Positions 33,713 through 42,636 of a DNA stretch of 64,000 nucleotides are shown here, piece by piece. Location of the stretch: NCBI GenBank assembly GCA_013204105.1, contig JABMOM010000001.1, positions 1 to 64,000 of the forward strand. The letters run 5' to 3'. The first letter of the stretch is position 1. Every line of letters begins with the position of its first letter. The DNA is from Flavobacteriales bacterium (GTDB lineage: Bacteria > Bacteroidota > Bacteroidia > Flavobacteriales_G > Salibacteraceae). The position numbers were made by a program, and so were the translations under genes. Below the pieces are notes generated by a model. It was not told where the DNA came from. It made no database searches and saw nothing but the letters and a program-made list of their open reading frames with translations.

Positions 33713-35200
33713 ATGACCTTTATGAAAAGATCCTTCTTTCTTTTGATCGCAATATGCGCCCTCGGGCCAACCACTATAGCCTCTGGCTTGATCAGTGATA
33801 GCACTCGAGAAGATACCAAAGATTCTACTTTGGTACTTCGCGATATTGAAGAAGCGGCGCGCATCGATAGTGCGATCCTCTGCTATTACGAAGACCTTCT
33901 GGTTTTTACGGATGAACTCCTTTCCGCAGATGAGCTCTTTCTGCCGGATTCACTTCCTACGTTTACGGGGGAGGATTATCGTTTGCGGTTGCTCGAAATG
34001 GACGCACATACTCCGTTTGACCTTTCCTACAATAGCGTCGTGGAGGCCTTCATTCACCTCTACGTTTCCAAGAGGCGAGAATTGAGCGCTACTTGTCTGG
34101 GTCGATCCGACCAGTACTTTCCATTGTTCGAAGAGACCTTTGATCGTTATGGGCTGCCCTTAGAGTTGAAATACCTCTCGGTAGTAGAGTCCGCACTGGA
34201 CCCCAAAGCTCGAAGTCGGGCAGGAGCTACTGGCCTATGGCAATTTATGTACGGCACCGGAAAGGTGTTTGGTCTCCAAATCAATTCTTACGTAGATCAG
34301 CGCTCAGACCCCGTTCGTTCAACAGAGGCGGCGGCTAAATACCTCTCCTACCTCTATGAGATGTTTGATGACTGGAACCTTGCGCTCGCCGCCTATAATT
34401 GCGGCGAAGGGCGTGTCGCTCGAGCAATCAGACGGAGCGGCGGTAAAAAGGACTACTGGGACATTTACCCCTTCCTTCCGCGTGAAACGCGCGGATATGT
34501 CCCTGCTTTCATTGCTGTTAACTACCTCTTTGAGCACGCAGAAGATCATTATATATATCCAAAACAATGCGGGTTTCGGTCGTATGAAATCGATTCCGTA
34601 CATGTGCGACAAAAGGTCTCTTTCGATGTAATCGCAGAGCTGTTGGAGATGGATGTAGAGACGGTATCGCTGTTGAACCCGACGTACCGTCTCAACGTGG
34701 TTCCAGGCTATGATGAATACACCGCGCTGTATCTGCCAAAAGAAAAACTTAACCTCTGGATCGCCAATGAAGACACTATTTCTGCTTTGATCGCATCGAG
34801 GTCTGAAACAGATGATGGCTCGCTTGAAGCTCCTCAAGATGTGATCTACTATACCGTTCGATCAGGAGATTACCTAGGTAAGATCGCGAGTCGTCATGGC
34901 TGCAGTGTGCGCCAGATTCAGTATTGGAACGGTATGTCCGGTACATCACTGAAGCCAGGCCAAAAACTCGTTCTATACGCCGACCAGGTGCAGCACGCCC
35001 CTCCTCAACCGAAACAGGCCCCTGCGAAAATCGAAGAGGACGGAGACAATGTCTACTACAGCATCCGGCCGGGAGACACGTTGTGGGACATTGCAAAAGC
35101 GCGCGGTTTGAGCATCAGCGACCTCAAGCGATGGAACAGCCAAGTCAACTTCAATAACATGAAGCCTGGCCAAAAGATTGTCATCGGAAAAACTTCATGA
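33713..35200 (+). CDS. Membrane-bound lytic murein transglycosylase D-like protein with two LysM domains
   Basis: Cleaves peptidoglycan glycan strands in the periplasm. The 495-residue protein has a signal peptide (RSFFLLIAICALGPTTIASG) and an SLT domain at about residues 130-260 with catalytic Glu in VVESALDPKARS, GATGLWQFM and LALAAYNCGEGRV. Two LysM peptidoglycan-binding domains follow: YTVRSGDYLGKIASRHG ... LKPGQKLVLY (about 380-425) and YSIRPGDTLWDIAKARG ... MKPGQKIVIG (about 448-493). ATG 33713 or 33722 is the start. The stop overlaps the DUF4837 start (ATGATG), so the genes are coupled. Confidence 0.93.
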   Translation: MTFMKRSFFLLIAICALGPTTIASGLISDSTREDTKDSTLVLRDIEEAARIDSAILCYYEDLLVFTDELLSADELFLPDSLPTFTGEDYRLRLLEMDAHTPFDLSYNSVVEAFIHLYVSKRRELSATCLGRSDQYFPLFEETFDRYGLPLELKYLSVVESALDPKARSRAGATGLWQFMYGTGKVFGLQINSYVDQRSDPVRSTEAAAKYLSYLYEMFDDWNLALAAYNCGEGRVARAIRRSGGKKDYWDIYPFLPRETRGYVPAFIAVNYLFEHAEDHYIYPKQCGFRSYEIDSVHVRQKVSFDVIAELLEMDVETVSLLNPTYRLNVVPGYDEYTALYLPKEKLNLWIANEDTISALIASRSETDDGSLEAPQDVIYYTVRSGDYLGKIASRHGCSVRQIQYWNGMSGTSLKPGQKLVLYADQVQHAPPQPKQAPAKIEEDGDNVYYSIRPGDTLWDIAKARGLSISDLKRWNSQVNFNNMKPGQKIVIGKTS

Positions 35201-36228
35201 TGCGCCTCCTCTTCATCTCCATTCTATCCGTAATTCTTCTCGTCGGGTGTGGAGAAGCTAGTCGGCAAGACACGCTTCCTAGAAACAGTGGCAACACCGG
35301 GGAGGTGGTCGTCGTTGCGCCCTCGCAAGTGTGGACCACATCCTACCGTGACGCCATTGGTAAGGCGATGAATGTAATCATGTATGGCCTTCCTCAAGAT
35401 GAATTACTCTTGAAACGTGTGGAGCTAAAAGAACAGGGCTTCAACGACATGTTTCGCACCCATCGCAACATCCTAAAGATCGAGGTGCATCCCAAGCAAA
35501 AAACCGCCGTTCAAGTGCGTCGAGATGTGTACGCGCGTCAGCAACTTTTCATTGTGATCAACCTCCAAAACCTGGAGGAACTCAGCGGTGTCTTGGATAG
35601 CCGAATGGGCCAAATTTTGGCCCTTTTCCATGAGGCAGAAATAGATCGATTGATCAGTAGAAACAAGGATTTCGGCAAAGAGGATATGAAGGATAAAATT
35701 CGTGAAATCACCGGGCTAGAGCTTGTTGTGCAAGACAAGTTTCAGGTGGCTGTAGAAAAGGATGGCTTCCTTTGGTTACGGCTTGATCAAACCAAACCGT
35801 TGGGCGGCTATCAGCATACGATTAGCCAAGGACTAATGATCTATTCTCGGCCTTATACCGATACCGCAGATTTTTCAGATTCGAGCCTTTTAGCATGGAA
35901 ATCCAGCGTCAATGAAATGTATGTGAGTGGTCCAAAAAATAGCCACATGAGCATCAGCGACCGTTTCCTCCAGCCAAAGTCCAACTTGATCACCTTCCAA
36001 GGTTTAACAGCAAAGGAGATTCGAGGTCTCTGGCGTATGGAGGGCTATTTCATGGGAGGCCCCTTCTACAGCTTGGTCTTCTACAACCCCGCTAACGGGC
36101 TCCAATACATGGTGGAGGGATATGCATATGCCCCTCAATTTGATAAAGCTCCCTTGATTCGAGAAATCGAGGCTATTGCAAAGAGCGCAACACCGATGAG
36201 CGTTCAGGTAGAAAAGACTGGCAAATGA
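35197..36228 (+). CDS. DUF4837-family lipoprotein
   Basis: A 343-residue lipoprotein: signal sequence LFISILSVILLVGCGE with lipobox LVGC (acylated Cys at about residue 18). The body matches the DUF4837 family of this phylum (GNTGEVVVVAPSQVW; WKSSVNEMYVSGP; LRGLWRMEGYFMGGPF-type block as IRGLWRMEGYFMGGPF). No enzymatic motif is visible; function unknown. Translationally coupled to the lytic transglycosylase gene, which hints at an envelope role. Its 3' end overlaps the convergent dehydratase gene by 25 bases. Confidence 0.88.
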   Translation: MMRLLFISILSVILLVGCGEASRQDTLPRNSGNTGEVVVVAPSQVWTTSYRDAIGKAMNVIMYGLPQDELLLKRVELKEQGFNDMFRTHRNILKIEVHPKQKTAVQVRRDVYARQQLFIVINLQNLEELSGVLDSRMGQILALFHEAEIDRLISRNKDFGKEDMKDKIREITGLELVVQDKFQVAVEKDGFLWLRLDQTKPLGGYQHTISQGLMIYSRPYTDTADFSDSSLLAWKSSVNEMYVSGPKNSHMSISDRFLQPKSNLITFQGLTAKEIRGLWRMEGYFMGGPFYSLVFYNPANGLQYMVEGYAYAPQFDKAPLIREIEAIAKSATPMSVQVEKTGK

Positions 36229-37154
36229 GCTAGATCTACGTTTCCCCCTGTAATAATTACCACTACCTTTTTTCCGCGCAGTTTCTCTTGGTGCTCTTCC
36301 ATCGCGGCAAACGGAACCGCCGAAGAAGGCTCCATGAGCAATTTCGTTTCCTTCCACATCGTATACATCCAAGGAACAATACGATCTTCTGGCGCTAACC
36401 AAACGTCCTGTACCTCATCCTTAATGATCTGAAAGGGTGTCACGCCCACCGTCGTTCGCAGGCCGTCTGCCACGGTATTTGCGGTGACCCTCTCTTCCCG
36501 AACGCCTGATGTAAATCCAAGGTAGCCATCTTGGGCTTGCTCTGGTTCGGCCCCAATGATCTTTGTTCTGTTTGAAAAGTGCTTTGCCGCTAACGCTGAG
36601 CCAGCCAATAATCCACCTCCTCCCAGCGGAGCAACCAATACATCAACATCGTTCCATTCAGAAAACACCTCCATGGCACAAGTAGCTTGTCCGGCAACAA
36701 TCCAGGGATGGTCAAAGGGTGGTATTATGCGTCCTCCTGTTGTTTCAGCCAACCTCTCTGCGGCAGCTAATCGTGCCTCTATCGTTGGTGCGCAGAGGCT
36801 TATCTCCGCTCCCCACTTCTCCGCATTTCCAATCTTCACCCTGTTCGAATTGTCTGGCATTACAATAAAGGCTTTCACGCCCAACTGTTTCGCCATGAAG
36901 GCAACGGCTTGCGCGTGATTTCCAGAGCTATGTGTCACTAACCCCTTCTTTCTTTCTTCATCGCTCAGTTGCAAGGCAAAGTTTGCTGCACCCCTTATCT
37001 TAAACGCGCCTATCTCCTGGAACTGATCGCACTTCACGTAGAGCTGACACTTCCATCGCTCTTCAAGAAAAGGAACGCGCACTAGGGGTGTTACCGACCG
37101 AAACCGTGCAGTACGGGAATACGCCCGGGAAAGGTCTTGTCGATAGATTGCCAT
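36204..37154 (-). CDS. Threonine/serine dehydratase-like PLP enzyme
   Basis: A 316-residue fold-type II PLP enzyme. It has the PLP-binding Lys in FQEIGAFKIRGA, the substrate loop SSGNHAQAVA, and the phosphate-binding APLGGGGLLAGSA. It lacks the C-terminal ACT regulatory domain of biosynthetic IlvA, so it resembles catabolic threonine dehydratase or serine racemase. The exact substrate cannot be read from the sequence. It lies 10 bases downstream of rpiB on the same strand. Its C-terminal codons overlap the convergent DUF4837 gene by 25 bases. Confidence 0.88.
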   Translation of the reverse strand: MAIYRQDLSRAYSRTARFRSVTPLVRVPFLEERWKCQLYVKCDQFQEIGAFKIRGAANFALQLSDEERKKGLVTHSSGNHAQAVAFMAKQLGVKAFIVMPDNSNRVKIGNAEKWGAEISLCAPTIEARLAAAERLAETTGGRIIPPFDHPWIVAGQATCAMEVFSEWNDVDVLVAPLGGGGLLAGSALAAKHFSNRTKIIGAEPEQAQDGYLGFTSGVREERVTANTVADGLRTTVGVTPFQIIKDEVQDVWLAPEDRIVPWMYTMWKETKLLMEPSSAVPFAAMEEHQEKLRGKKVVVIITGGNVDLAHLPVFST

Positions 37155-37164
37155 ATCAATGAAA

Positions 37165-37593
37165 TCAACAAGCTATTTTGTCGATCCGCTTCTGGTGGCG
37201 CCCTCCCTCGTAGGTCGCTTCCATGTATGCTTTAGTGATATTCAACCCCTCATCCAAGGAAAGGAAACGGGCCGGTAAGGCAATCACATTGGCATTGTTA
37301 TGTTGCTTGGTTAAGCTGGCAATTTCCGGTGTCCAACACAGTCCACAACGAATGCCCGCATGCTTATTTGCGGTCATTGCCATTCCATTTGCCGTTCCAC
37401 AAATGAGAATTCCAAAGTCCACCTCCCCTGCTTCTACCTCTGAACATACCGCATGCCCAAAATCAGGGTAATCCACACTATCAGGACCATTGGTGCCGTG
37501 ATCATTTATTTCAACCCCACCCTCCTTCAATACGGCGATCAAATGATCTTTTAACTCGTACCCTGCGTGGTCACAACCAATTGCTACTTTCAT
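37165..37593 (-). CDS. rpiB: Ribose 5-phosphate isomerase B
   Basis: Interconverts ribose 5-phosphate and ribulose 5-phosphate in the pentose phosphate pathway. The 142-residue product starts MKVAIGCDHAGYELK (GCDHAG with the conserved Asp and His) and has the active-site Cys in LICGTANGMAMTANKHAGIR. The usual CGTGxG reads CGTANG here, a one-residue change next to the catalytic Cys. A TACATTTG element lies 20 bases upstream of the ATG. Likely co-transcribed with the dehydratase gene. Confidence 0.95.
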   Translation of the reverse strand: MKVAIGCDHAGYELKDHLIAVLKEGGVEINDHGTNGPDSVDYPDFGHAVCSEVEAGEVDFGILICGTANGMAMTANKHAGIRCGLCWTPEIASLTKQHNNANVIALPARFLSLDEGLNITKAYMEATYEGGRHQKRIDKIAC

Positions 37594-37613
37594 GTCCTAT
37601 TAATCTTATTGGG

Positions 37614-37621
37614 CAAATGTA
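37614..37621 (-). promoter_or_regulatory. -7 promoter element of rpiB
   Basis: TACATTTG on the minus strand, exact TAnnTTTG match, 20 bases before the ATG. Confidence 0.6.
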
Positions 37622-37991
37622 TCCTTCGAGATTAGTTCTGATAACTTGTTCATTACTGGGTATAAGATTTTTTTTATAATCCAACGATTTAGTTAAGGGA
37701 AATCATGGTTGAGAAAAACAACCGAAAGTTGTTCCATTTGCCAACCATGTTTATGAACCACCGCTTTCAATTTTTGAATAAAATCTTATGATTTCCCTTG
37801 CGTTAATACTCCACTAACAGGTTGTCAATAAAGTGGTAAATTGCTTGGTCATGAGGCTAATGAATGTTCATCAATTGTTCATTTCAAATGAAAACTCATT
37901 CCACCTAATTAAACAGCATAAATCTTTGCACAGAACTAACAGCCTTTATAGTAGTAATAGATTCTTTTAAAGTATAGTAGTTATTGTTTAA
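37622..37991. other. AT-rich gene-free stretch with several inverted repeats
   Basis: No gene is visible between rpiB and the YwqK-repeat gene. The stretch is clearly AT-richer than its surroundings. It contains the nested inverted repeat listed at 37695-37799, a 7-1-7 palindrome TTCATTTCAAATGAA, a TTCAA/TTGAA mini-hairpin near 37766-37778, and an AAATCTTTG near 37920-37928 that is one base off a -7 element. The promoter of the downstream gene probably lies here. Confidence 0.6.
37695..37799. repeat. Nested inverted repeat, 105 bp
   Basis: Outer arms AAGGGAAATCAT (37695-37706) and ATGATTTCCCTT (37788-37799) are perfect 12-bp complements. Continuing inward, ATGGTTG (37705-37711) pairs with CAACCAT (37742-37748), and GGTTG/CAACC pairs within 37707-37724. 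A transcript of either strand could fold; the sequence could also be a small mobile-element remnant or protein-binding site. Confidence 0.6.
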
Positions 37992-39563
37992 GTGAATAAA
38001 GAAAGAACATACCTTTTCCTTCTCGTCGTTTTCGTCGGTCTACTTTTGGTCGATGATGTTGATGCCCAAGACCGACCCGTGGATCCGAATGGATACAATC
38101 GATTTTATTTCGATAGCGGGGTATTATCCAGTGAAGGAAATTTGCGGGATGGAAAACCGGAGGGGTATTGGCAAAATTATTTCGAAACAGGAATTCTCAA
38201 ATCCGAAGGAAATAGAACGGGCCATGCCCTAGATAGCGTCTGGAAATTTTACAACGAAGAAGGAATCCTCCTGGAAGAAATTCGGTACGAAGAAGGAAAG
38301 CGCAGGGGCATTACCAAGCGGTTTGATAAAGAGGGTTTTCTAACTTCAAGTATTCCTTATGCTGAAGACAAAAGACAAGGCATTGGATACACTTATTTTT
38401 CCAATGGTGCTGTAAAAACAGAGACCACCTACCATCAGGGAGCGGAAGATGGATTGTCTTATGAATTCAATGATAAAGGGGATATAATTACCATCACCAC
38501 CTACAAGAATGGGATTTTCATCAAGCAAGAAAAAATCAATCGAAAAGACGCAAAAGGAGATAAGGAGGGCTTGTGGAAGGAGTTTTATGAAGACCGTACG
38601 GTAAGATCGGAGGGTAGGTATTCCAACGACAGGAGGAATGGATATTGGAAGGAGTATTCTAAGAAAGGAATGCTCCAGGTAACCTACAAGTTCGATAAAG
38701 GAAAAATGATCACTGACGCGGAGGAACTCGCTGATTTAGAGGTGAGAGAAAAGTTCTATCCGGACAGCGACGGCAAAATTCGGTTCAGAGGAACCTATAG
38801 AGAAGGTGTTGCTCATGGAACACATATTTGGTATGCCTTAGCTGGGGAGATTGATAGTGTGAAAGTGTTTCGTAACGGTCTACGCTTGGCAGAGGGTGAT
38901 ATGACTACGGATGGATTGCGCATAGGTAGTTGGCGTGAGTATTACTATGAAGGGGGTGAGTTAAAGGCTGTAGGAGATTATCAGGAAGGATATAAAAAAG
39001 GATCCTGGGTGTATTATTTTCAAAATGGTCAAGTACAGCAAAAAGGAACTTATGCCGCCAAAGGAAAGCCAGACGGAGAATGGACTTGGTTTTATGAAAC
39101 CGGGGATTTACTGAGAAAAGAGACCTTTTCCATTGGAAAGGAAAACGGATGGCTGATCGAGTATTCAGACTCAGGAAATGTGATTACGAAAGGGGAATAT
39201 GTCAATGGAAAAGAAGAGGGAGAATGGTTCATAGAGGTAGGGGATCATCATGAAGAAGGAATGTATGAAGGGGGGTTGAAACAAGGGGTTTGGAAACACT
39301 ACTTCCTGTCCAATGATGCTCTGCGATTTGAAGGAGCATATTTCGATGGTGTTGAACAGGACAAGCATGTCTGGTACTACGATTCAGGAGTTAAGATGCT
39401 GGAAGGTAAGTTTGTTTCTGGGGTGAAAGAAGGGGAATGGAGACGGTATGATAGGGATGGGAGCGTGTTCGTAAATATCGAATATAGTTCAGGGGTAGAA
39501 ATCAAGGTAGATGGCATTAAACTGAAAGTGAAAGGAAGCGATGATCAATCAAATGGTGAGTAA
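37992..39563 (+). CDS. Secreted MORN/YwqK-type repeat protein
   Basis: A 523-residue protein starting at GTG, with a signal peptide (TYLFLLVVFVGLLLVDDVDAQ). The rest is about 18 repeats of 20-25 residues of the type YF-x-GxLxxEGxYxxGxKxGxWxxY. This is the MORN_2/YwqK family that databases often name YwqK-family antitoxin. That name is a database label; nothing here suggests a toxin-antitoxin pair. Repeats such as GSWVYYFQNGQVQQKGTY and GEWTWFYETGDLLRKETF are clear. Base composition is AT-richer than most of the window. A LytTR regulator gene follows 60 bases downstream. Confidence 0.85.
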   Translation: MNKERTYLFLLVVFVGLLLVDDVDAQDRPVDPNGYNRFYFDSGVLSSEGNLRDGKPEGYWQNYFETGILKSEGNRTGHALDSVWKFYNEEGILLEEIRYEEGKRRGITKRFDKEGFLTSSIPYAEDKRQGIGYTYFSNGAVKTETTYHQGAEDGLSYEFNDKGDIITITTYKNGIFIKQEKINRKDAKGDKEGLWKEFYEDRTVRSEGRYSNDRRNGYWKEYSKKGMLQVTYKFDKGKMITDAEELADLEVREKFYPDSDGKIRFRGTYREGVAHGTHIWYALAGEIDSVKVFRNGLRLAEGDMTTDGLRIGSWREYYYEGGELKAVGDYQEGYKKGSWVYYFQNGQVQQKGTYAAKGKPDGEWTWFYETGDLLRKETFSIGKENGWLIEYSDSGNVITKGEYVNGKEEGEWFIEVGDHHEEGMYEGGLKQGVWKHYFLSNDALRFEGAYFDGVEQDKHVWYYDSGVKMLEGKFVSGVKEGEWRRYDRDGSVFVNIEYSSGVEIKVDGIKLKVKGSDDQSNGE

Positions 39564-39623
39564 GCCCCGACCCCAATTTAAATATTTATATCTTTTGCCC
39601 TCTAAAACCGCCTAACGTTGAGC

Positions 39624-40367
39624 ATGGAAATCTTAGTTGTAGAAGACGAAAGCATCGTCGCCAAGGACATTCAAATTTGTTTGAAAAAGCTTGGTTATGA
39701 GGTTGTAGGCATTGTTTCTTCGGGCGAAGACGCGGTGTCGAAGGCCAGAGAAATGGAGCCTGATCTGATCATGATGGACATCATGCTTAAGGGTGAAATG
39801 AGCGGAATCGAAGCCGCCAGTATCATTAGAAAGACACAAGATATACCTGTGATTTTTCTCACCGCCTATACGGATAGAGATACAGTTGACCGGGCGAAAG
39901 AGTCAGAACCTTTCGGTTATATCATAAAGCCGTTTAAAGAAATAGACATCCAAACAGCAATCGAAATTGCTTTGTACAAGCACAGCAGAGAGTTGGAAGT
40001 GAAGAAGGAGCGCGACCTGTACTACAGCATGGTAGAGAAGAACGATTCTCCGGACATGATGTTTGTAAAGGCCAATCAACGCCTGGTTAAAATTCGCTAC
40101 GTCGACATTTTCTTCATTGAGGCACTTAAGGATTATGTTGTGATCAACACCGCCGAAAGACGCTATACCATTCACTCAACGATGAAAGACATCGAACGAA
40201 AAATGCCTGAGAAGGATTTCATTAGGGTTCACCGTTCCTTCATCGTGCGCATGGATAAAATCAAGGAAATAGACCATTCCAATGTCATTCTGGAGAACGA
40301 TAAAAAGGTGGTACCTGTTGGGGGATCCTACAAAGAACTCTTGCAACAGCGATTGAATCTTATCTGA
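39624..40367 (+). CDS. LytTR-family response regulator
   Basis: A 247-residue two-domain regulator. Residues 1-120 form a receiver domain with acidic pocket VVEDES (Glu7, Asp8), phospho-acceptor Asp52 in LIMMDIML, Thr in FLTAYTD and Lys in GYIIKPF. Residues about 140-247 are a LytTR DNA-binding domain (KANQRLVKIRYVDIFFIEALKDYVVINT ... FIRVHRSFIVRMDKIKEID). No histidine kinase lies beside it. ATG 39624 is preferred to a TTG six bases earlier. A TATCTTTTG, one base longer than the -7 consensus, lies about 30 bases upstream. The stop is 4 bases from the convergent rnr stop. Confidence 0.94.
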   Translation: MEILVVEDESIVAKDIQICLKKLGYEVVGIVSSGEDAVSKAREMEPDLIMMDIMLKGEMSGIEAASIIRKTQDIPVIFLTAYTDRDTVDRAKESEPFGYIIKPFKEIDIQTAIEIALYKHSRELEVKKERDLYYSMVEKNDSPDMMFVKANQRLVKIRYVDIFFIEALKDYVVINTAERRYTIHSTMKDIERKMPEKDFIRVHRSFIVRMDKIKEIDHSNVILENDKKVVPVGGSYKELLQQRLNLI

Positions 40368-40371
40368 TCGC

Positions 40372-42513
40372 TCAGACCAATTTTAGGTCTATTCTTCTAT
40401 TTTCCAGGTCAGCGGCTTCTACCTTAATCCGTACTTCTTGCCCTAACGTAAACGTTCGCTTCGTCCGTTGACCCTCAATGCGCATATTCTTTTGATCGAA
40501 GAAATAGTAGTCCCCTTCGATGTCTCTCAAGCGAACCAGGCCTTCGCATTTGTTGGATTTTATCTCAACAAACACCCCCCACTCGGTAGCGCCACTGATG
40601 ATACCATCGAAGGTCTGTCCTACCGCACTTTGCATGTAAATCACTTGATATAACCTGGTTGATTCTCGCTCAGCCTCGGTAGCCTTGCGCTCCATTAAGC
40701 TGCTGTGTTGACAGAGCTTTTCGATACCACCTTCTTTTACCGCGTTGGCACCGTTCAAATAACTGAACAACAAGCGATGTGCAATCATGTCAGGATAGCG
40801 ACGAATGGGAGATGTGAAATGGGAGTAGTACGGAAAGGCCAGCCCGAAATGGCCGATGTTCTGGGTTGAGTACTCAGCCTTAGCCATGGTGCGGATGGCG
40901 AGCATTTCGATGATGTTTTGCTCGGGCTTACCCTTGACTTCAGTGAGTAAATTATTCAGGGATGCGGCGACCTTTTCTGGGGTATTGAAATCTACCCGAT
41001 AGCCAAATCGTTTGATGAAATCGGCCAGGTCTTTCAATTTTGTTGGATCAGGTCGGTCGTGGATACGGTAGACAAAGGTCTTGGCCTGATCATGGTTGCT
41101 GGTCTTTTTCCCGACCTTAATGGCTACCGCCTTGTTAGCCAGTAACATGAATTCTTCAATGAGCTTGTGTGCATCTTTTTGAACCTTGAAGAATACATCA
41201 ATAGGCTTCTTATCATCGCTGAGTTTGAATTTTACTTCGGCCTTTTCGAAGGCAATGGAGCCTTTATTCATCCGCTCAGAACGAAGCTGTTTTGCCAAGT
41301 TGTTGACTTGGGTCAACTCATCTTTGTAAGGACCTTCTGCCTTTCCTTCTAACACATCTTGCACCTCTTCATATACGAAGCGATGGTCACTATAGATTAC
41401 CGTTTTCCCTATCCAGGTATCAAGGACTTGGGCCTGTTCATTTATTTCGAAGATGCAGGAGAAGGTCAGCTTTTCCTCTTTTGGACGCAGTGAACAGACT
41501 TGGTTGGAGAGCATCTCAGGAAGCATTGGAATAACTCTATCCACTAAGTAGACAGAGGTTGCTCGGTTTTGCGCCTCCTTTTCCAGGGCTGTATTTTCCC
41601 GCACGTAGTGCGTGACATCTGCGATGTGTACACCGATTTCGAGGTTTCCATTTTCTAGTTTTCGATAGGATATGGCATCATCAAAATCCTTTGCATCTGC
41701 TGGATCAATTGTAAAGGTTAAGGTCTTTCGCAGGTCCCTGCGCTGAGCAATCTCTTCTTCGGTGATTTCGATTTGCAGTGCCGCGCACTCGTCTTCAACA
41801 TCCTTCGGAAAGCGAAGGGGAAATCCAAATTGGGCGAGAATAGCATCTCCTTCAGCGCGCATATCACCAGGCATTCCCAATACGTCAGTGACTTTGGCTT
41901 TGGGATTCATACGAATGTTTTCCCAGTCCATGAGTTGGACCACTACTTTTTCACCCTCTTTAGCCCCGTTGAGGTCTTCTGTCGGAATGAAAAAATCAAT
42001 AGAGATCTTAGGGTTATCAGGCATAGCAAAGAAGCGACCTTCGTTCTTAAAGATGATGGCCGGAAAGGTCTCGTGTGCTCGTTCCACGATGCTTATGACC
42101 TTGCCTTTTGGGCGCCCCCCTGATTTTTTACCGCTGATGAGCCTGATCTGAACGAGGTCTCCGTGGAGCGCTCGATCGGTGTAGTGTTCAGGAATCATCA
42201 CATCCCTGGCATATCCAGGGATCTCAACGAAGGCCATTCCAGAGCGATTAAAGGAGATGAGGCCTTCAAGCTCGTCAAGAGGCCCAGACCACCGGTACTT
42301 TCCACGATGCTCTTCTTTGATTAACCCATCTTTGATCATGGATTCGATTACTGCCACGAGGACTTGTTTTTCAATCGCATCCGTGATTTCAAGACGAGCA
42401 GAAAGTTGCTTATGATTGACCAGGGAAGAAGGGTTTTCCTGAAAGAATCGGCTAACCTGATTCCGGTACTTCTTTACCTGTTTATTTAATTTCTTGGGTG
42501 TTTTTTTTGACAT
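40372..42513 (-). CDS. rnr: Ribonuclease R
   Basis: Processive 3'-to-5' exoribonuclease of the RNase II family that degrades structured RNA. The 713-residue product has N-terminal winged-helix and cold-shock regions. The RNB catalytic core has Asp ligands in TIDPADAKDFDDAIS and the GVHIADVTHYV block. A C-terminal S1 domain (FDGIISGATEWGVFVEIKSNKCEGLVRL) ends RRIDLKLV. Length is in the family range. Confidence 0.95.
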   Translation of the reverse strand: MSKKTPKKLNKQVKKYRNQVSRFFQENPSSLVNHKQLSARLEITDAIEKQVLVAVIESMIKDGLIKEEHRGKYRWSGPLDELEGLISFNRSGMAFVEIPGYARDVMIPEHYTDRALHGDLVQIRLISGKKSGGRPKGKVISIVERAHETFPAIIFKNEGRFFAMPDNPKISIDFFIPTEDLNGAKEGEKVVVQLMDWENIRMNPKAKVTDVLGMPGDMRAEGDAILAQFGFPLRFPKDVEDECAALQIEITEEEIAQRRDLRKTLTFTIDPADAKDFDDAISYRKLENGNLEIGVHIADVTHYVRENTALEKEAQNRATSVYLVDRVIPMLPEMLSNQVCSLRPKEEKLTFSCIFEINEQAQVLDTWIGKTVIYSDHRFVYEEVQDVLEGKAEGPYKDELTQVNNLAKQLRSERMNKGSIAFEKAEVKFKLSDDKKPIDVFFKVQKDAHKLIEEFMLLANKAVAIKVGKKTSNHDQAKTFVYRIHDRPDPTKLKDLADFIKRFGYRVDFNTPEKVAASLNNLLTEVKGKPEQNIIEMLAIRTMAKAEYSTQNIGHFGLAFPYYSHFTSPIRRYPDMIAHRLLFSYLNGANAVKEGGIEKLCQHSSLMERKATEAERESTRLYQVIYMQSAVGQTFDGIISGATEWGVFVEIKSNKCEGLVRLRDIEGDYYFFDQKNMRIEGQRTKRTFTLGQEVRIKVEAADLENRRIDLKLV

Positions 42514-42609
42514 GGTTCTAAAGCAAATGAAGCTGTTTTAGAAGCTATTAAGAATGAATATATTTTGAGTTTTCATTGAACCGGGCATGTATGTGCTCCA
42601 ATAAGCTCA

Positions 42610-42617
42610 TAACTTTG
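42610..42617 (+). promoter_or_regulatory. -7 promoter element of the ferritin gene
   Basis: TAACTTTG, exact TAnnTTTG match, 19 bases before the ATG at 42637. No well-spaced -33 TTG is evident. Confidence 0.55.
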
Positions 42618-42636
42618 ATCCAAAATCGATTTTATT

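Noticed and set aside
37992-39563. Toxin-antitoxin system based on the YwqK name
   Set aside because: The name is a database label for the MORN_2 repeats; the protein is exported and no toxin gene is adjacent.
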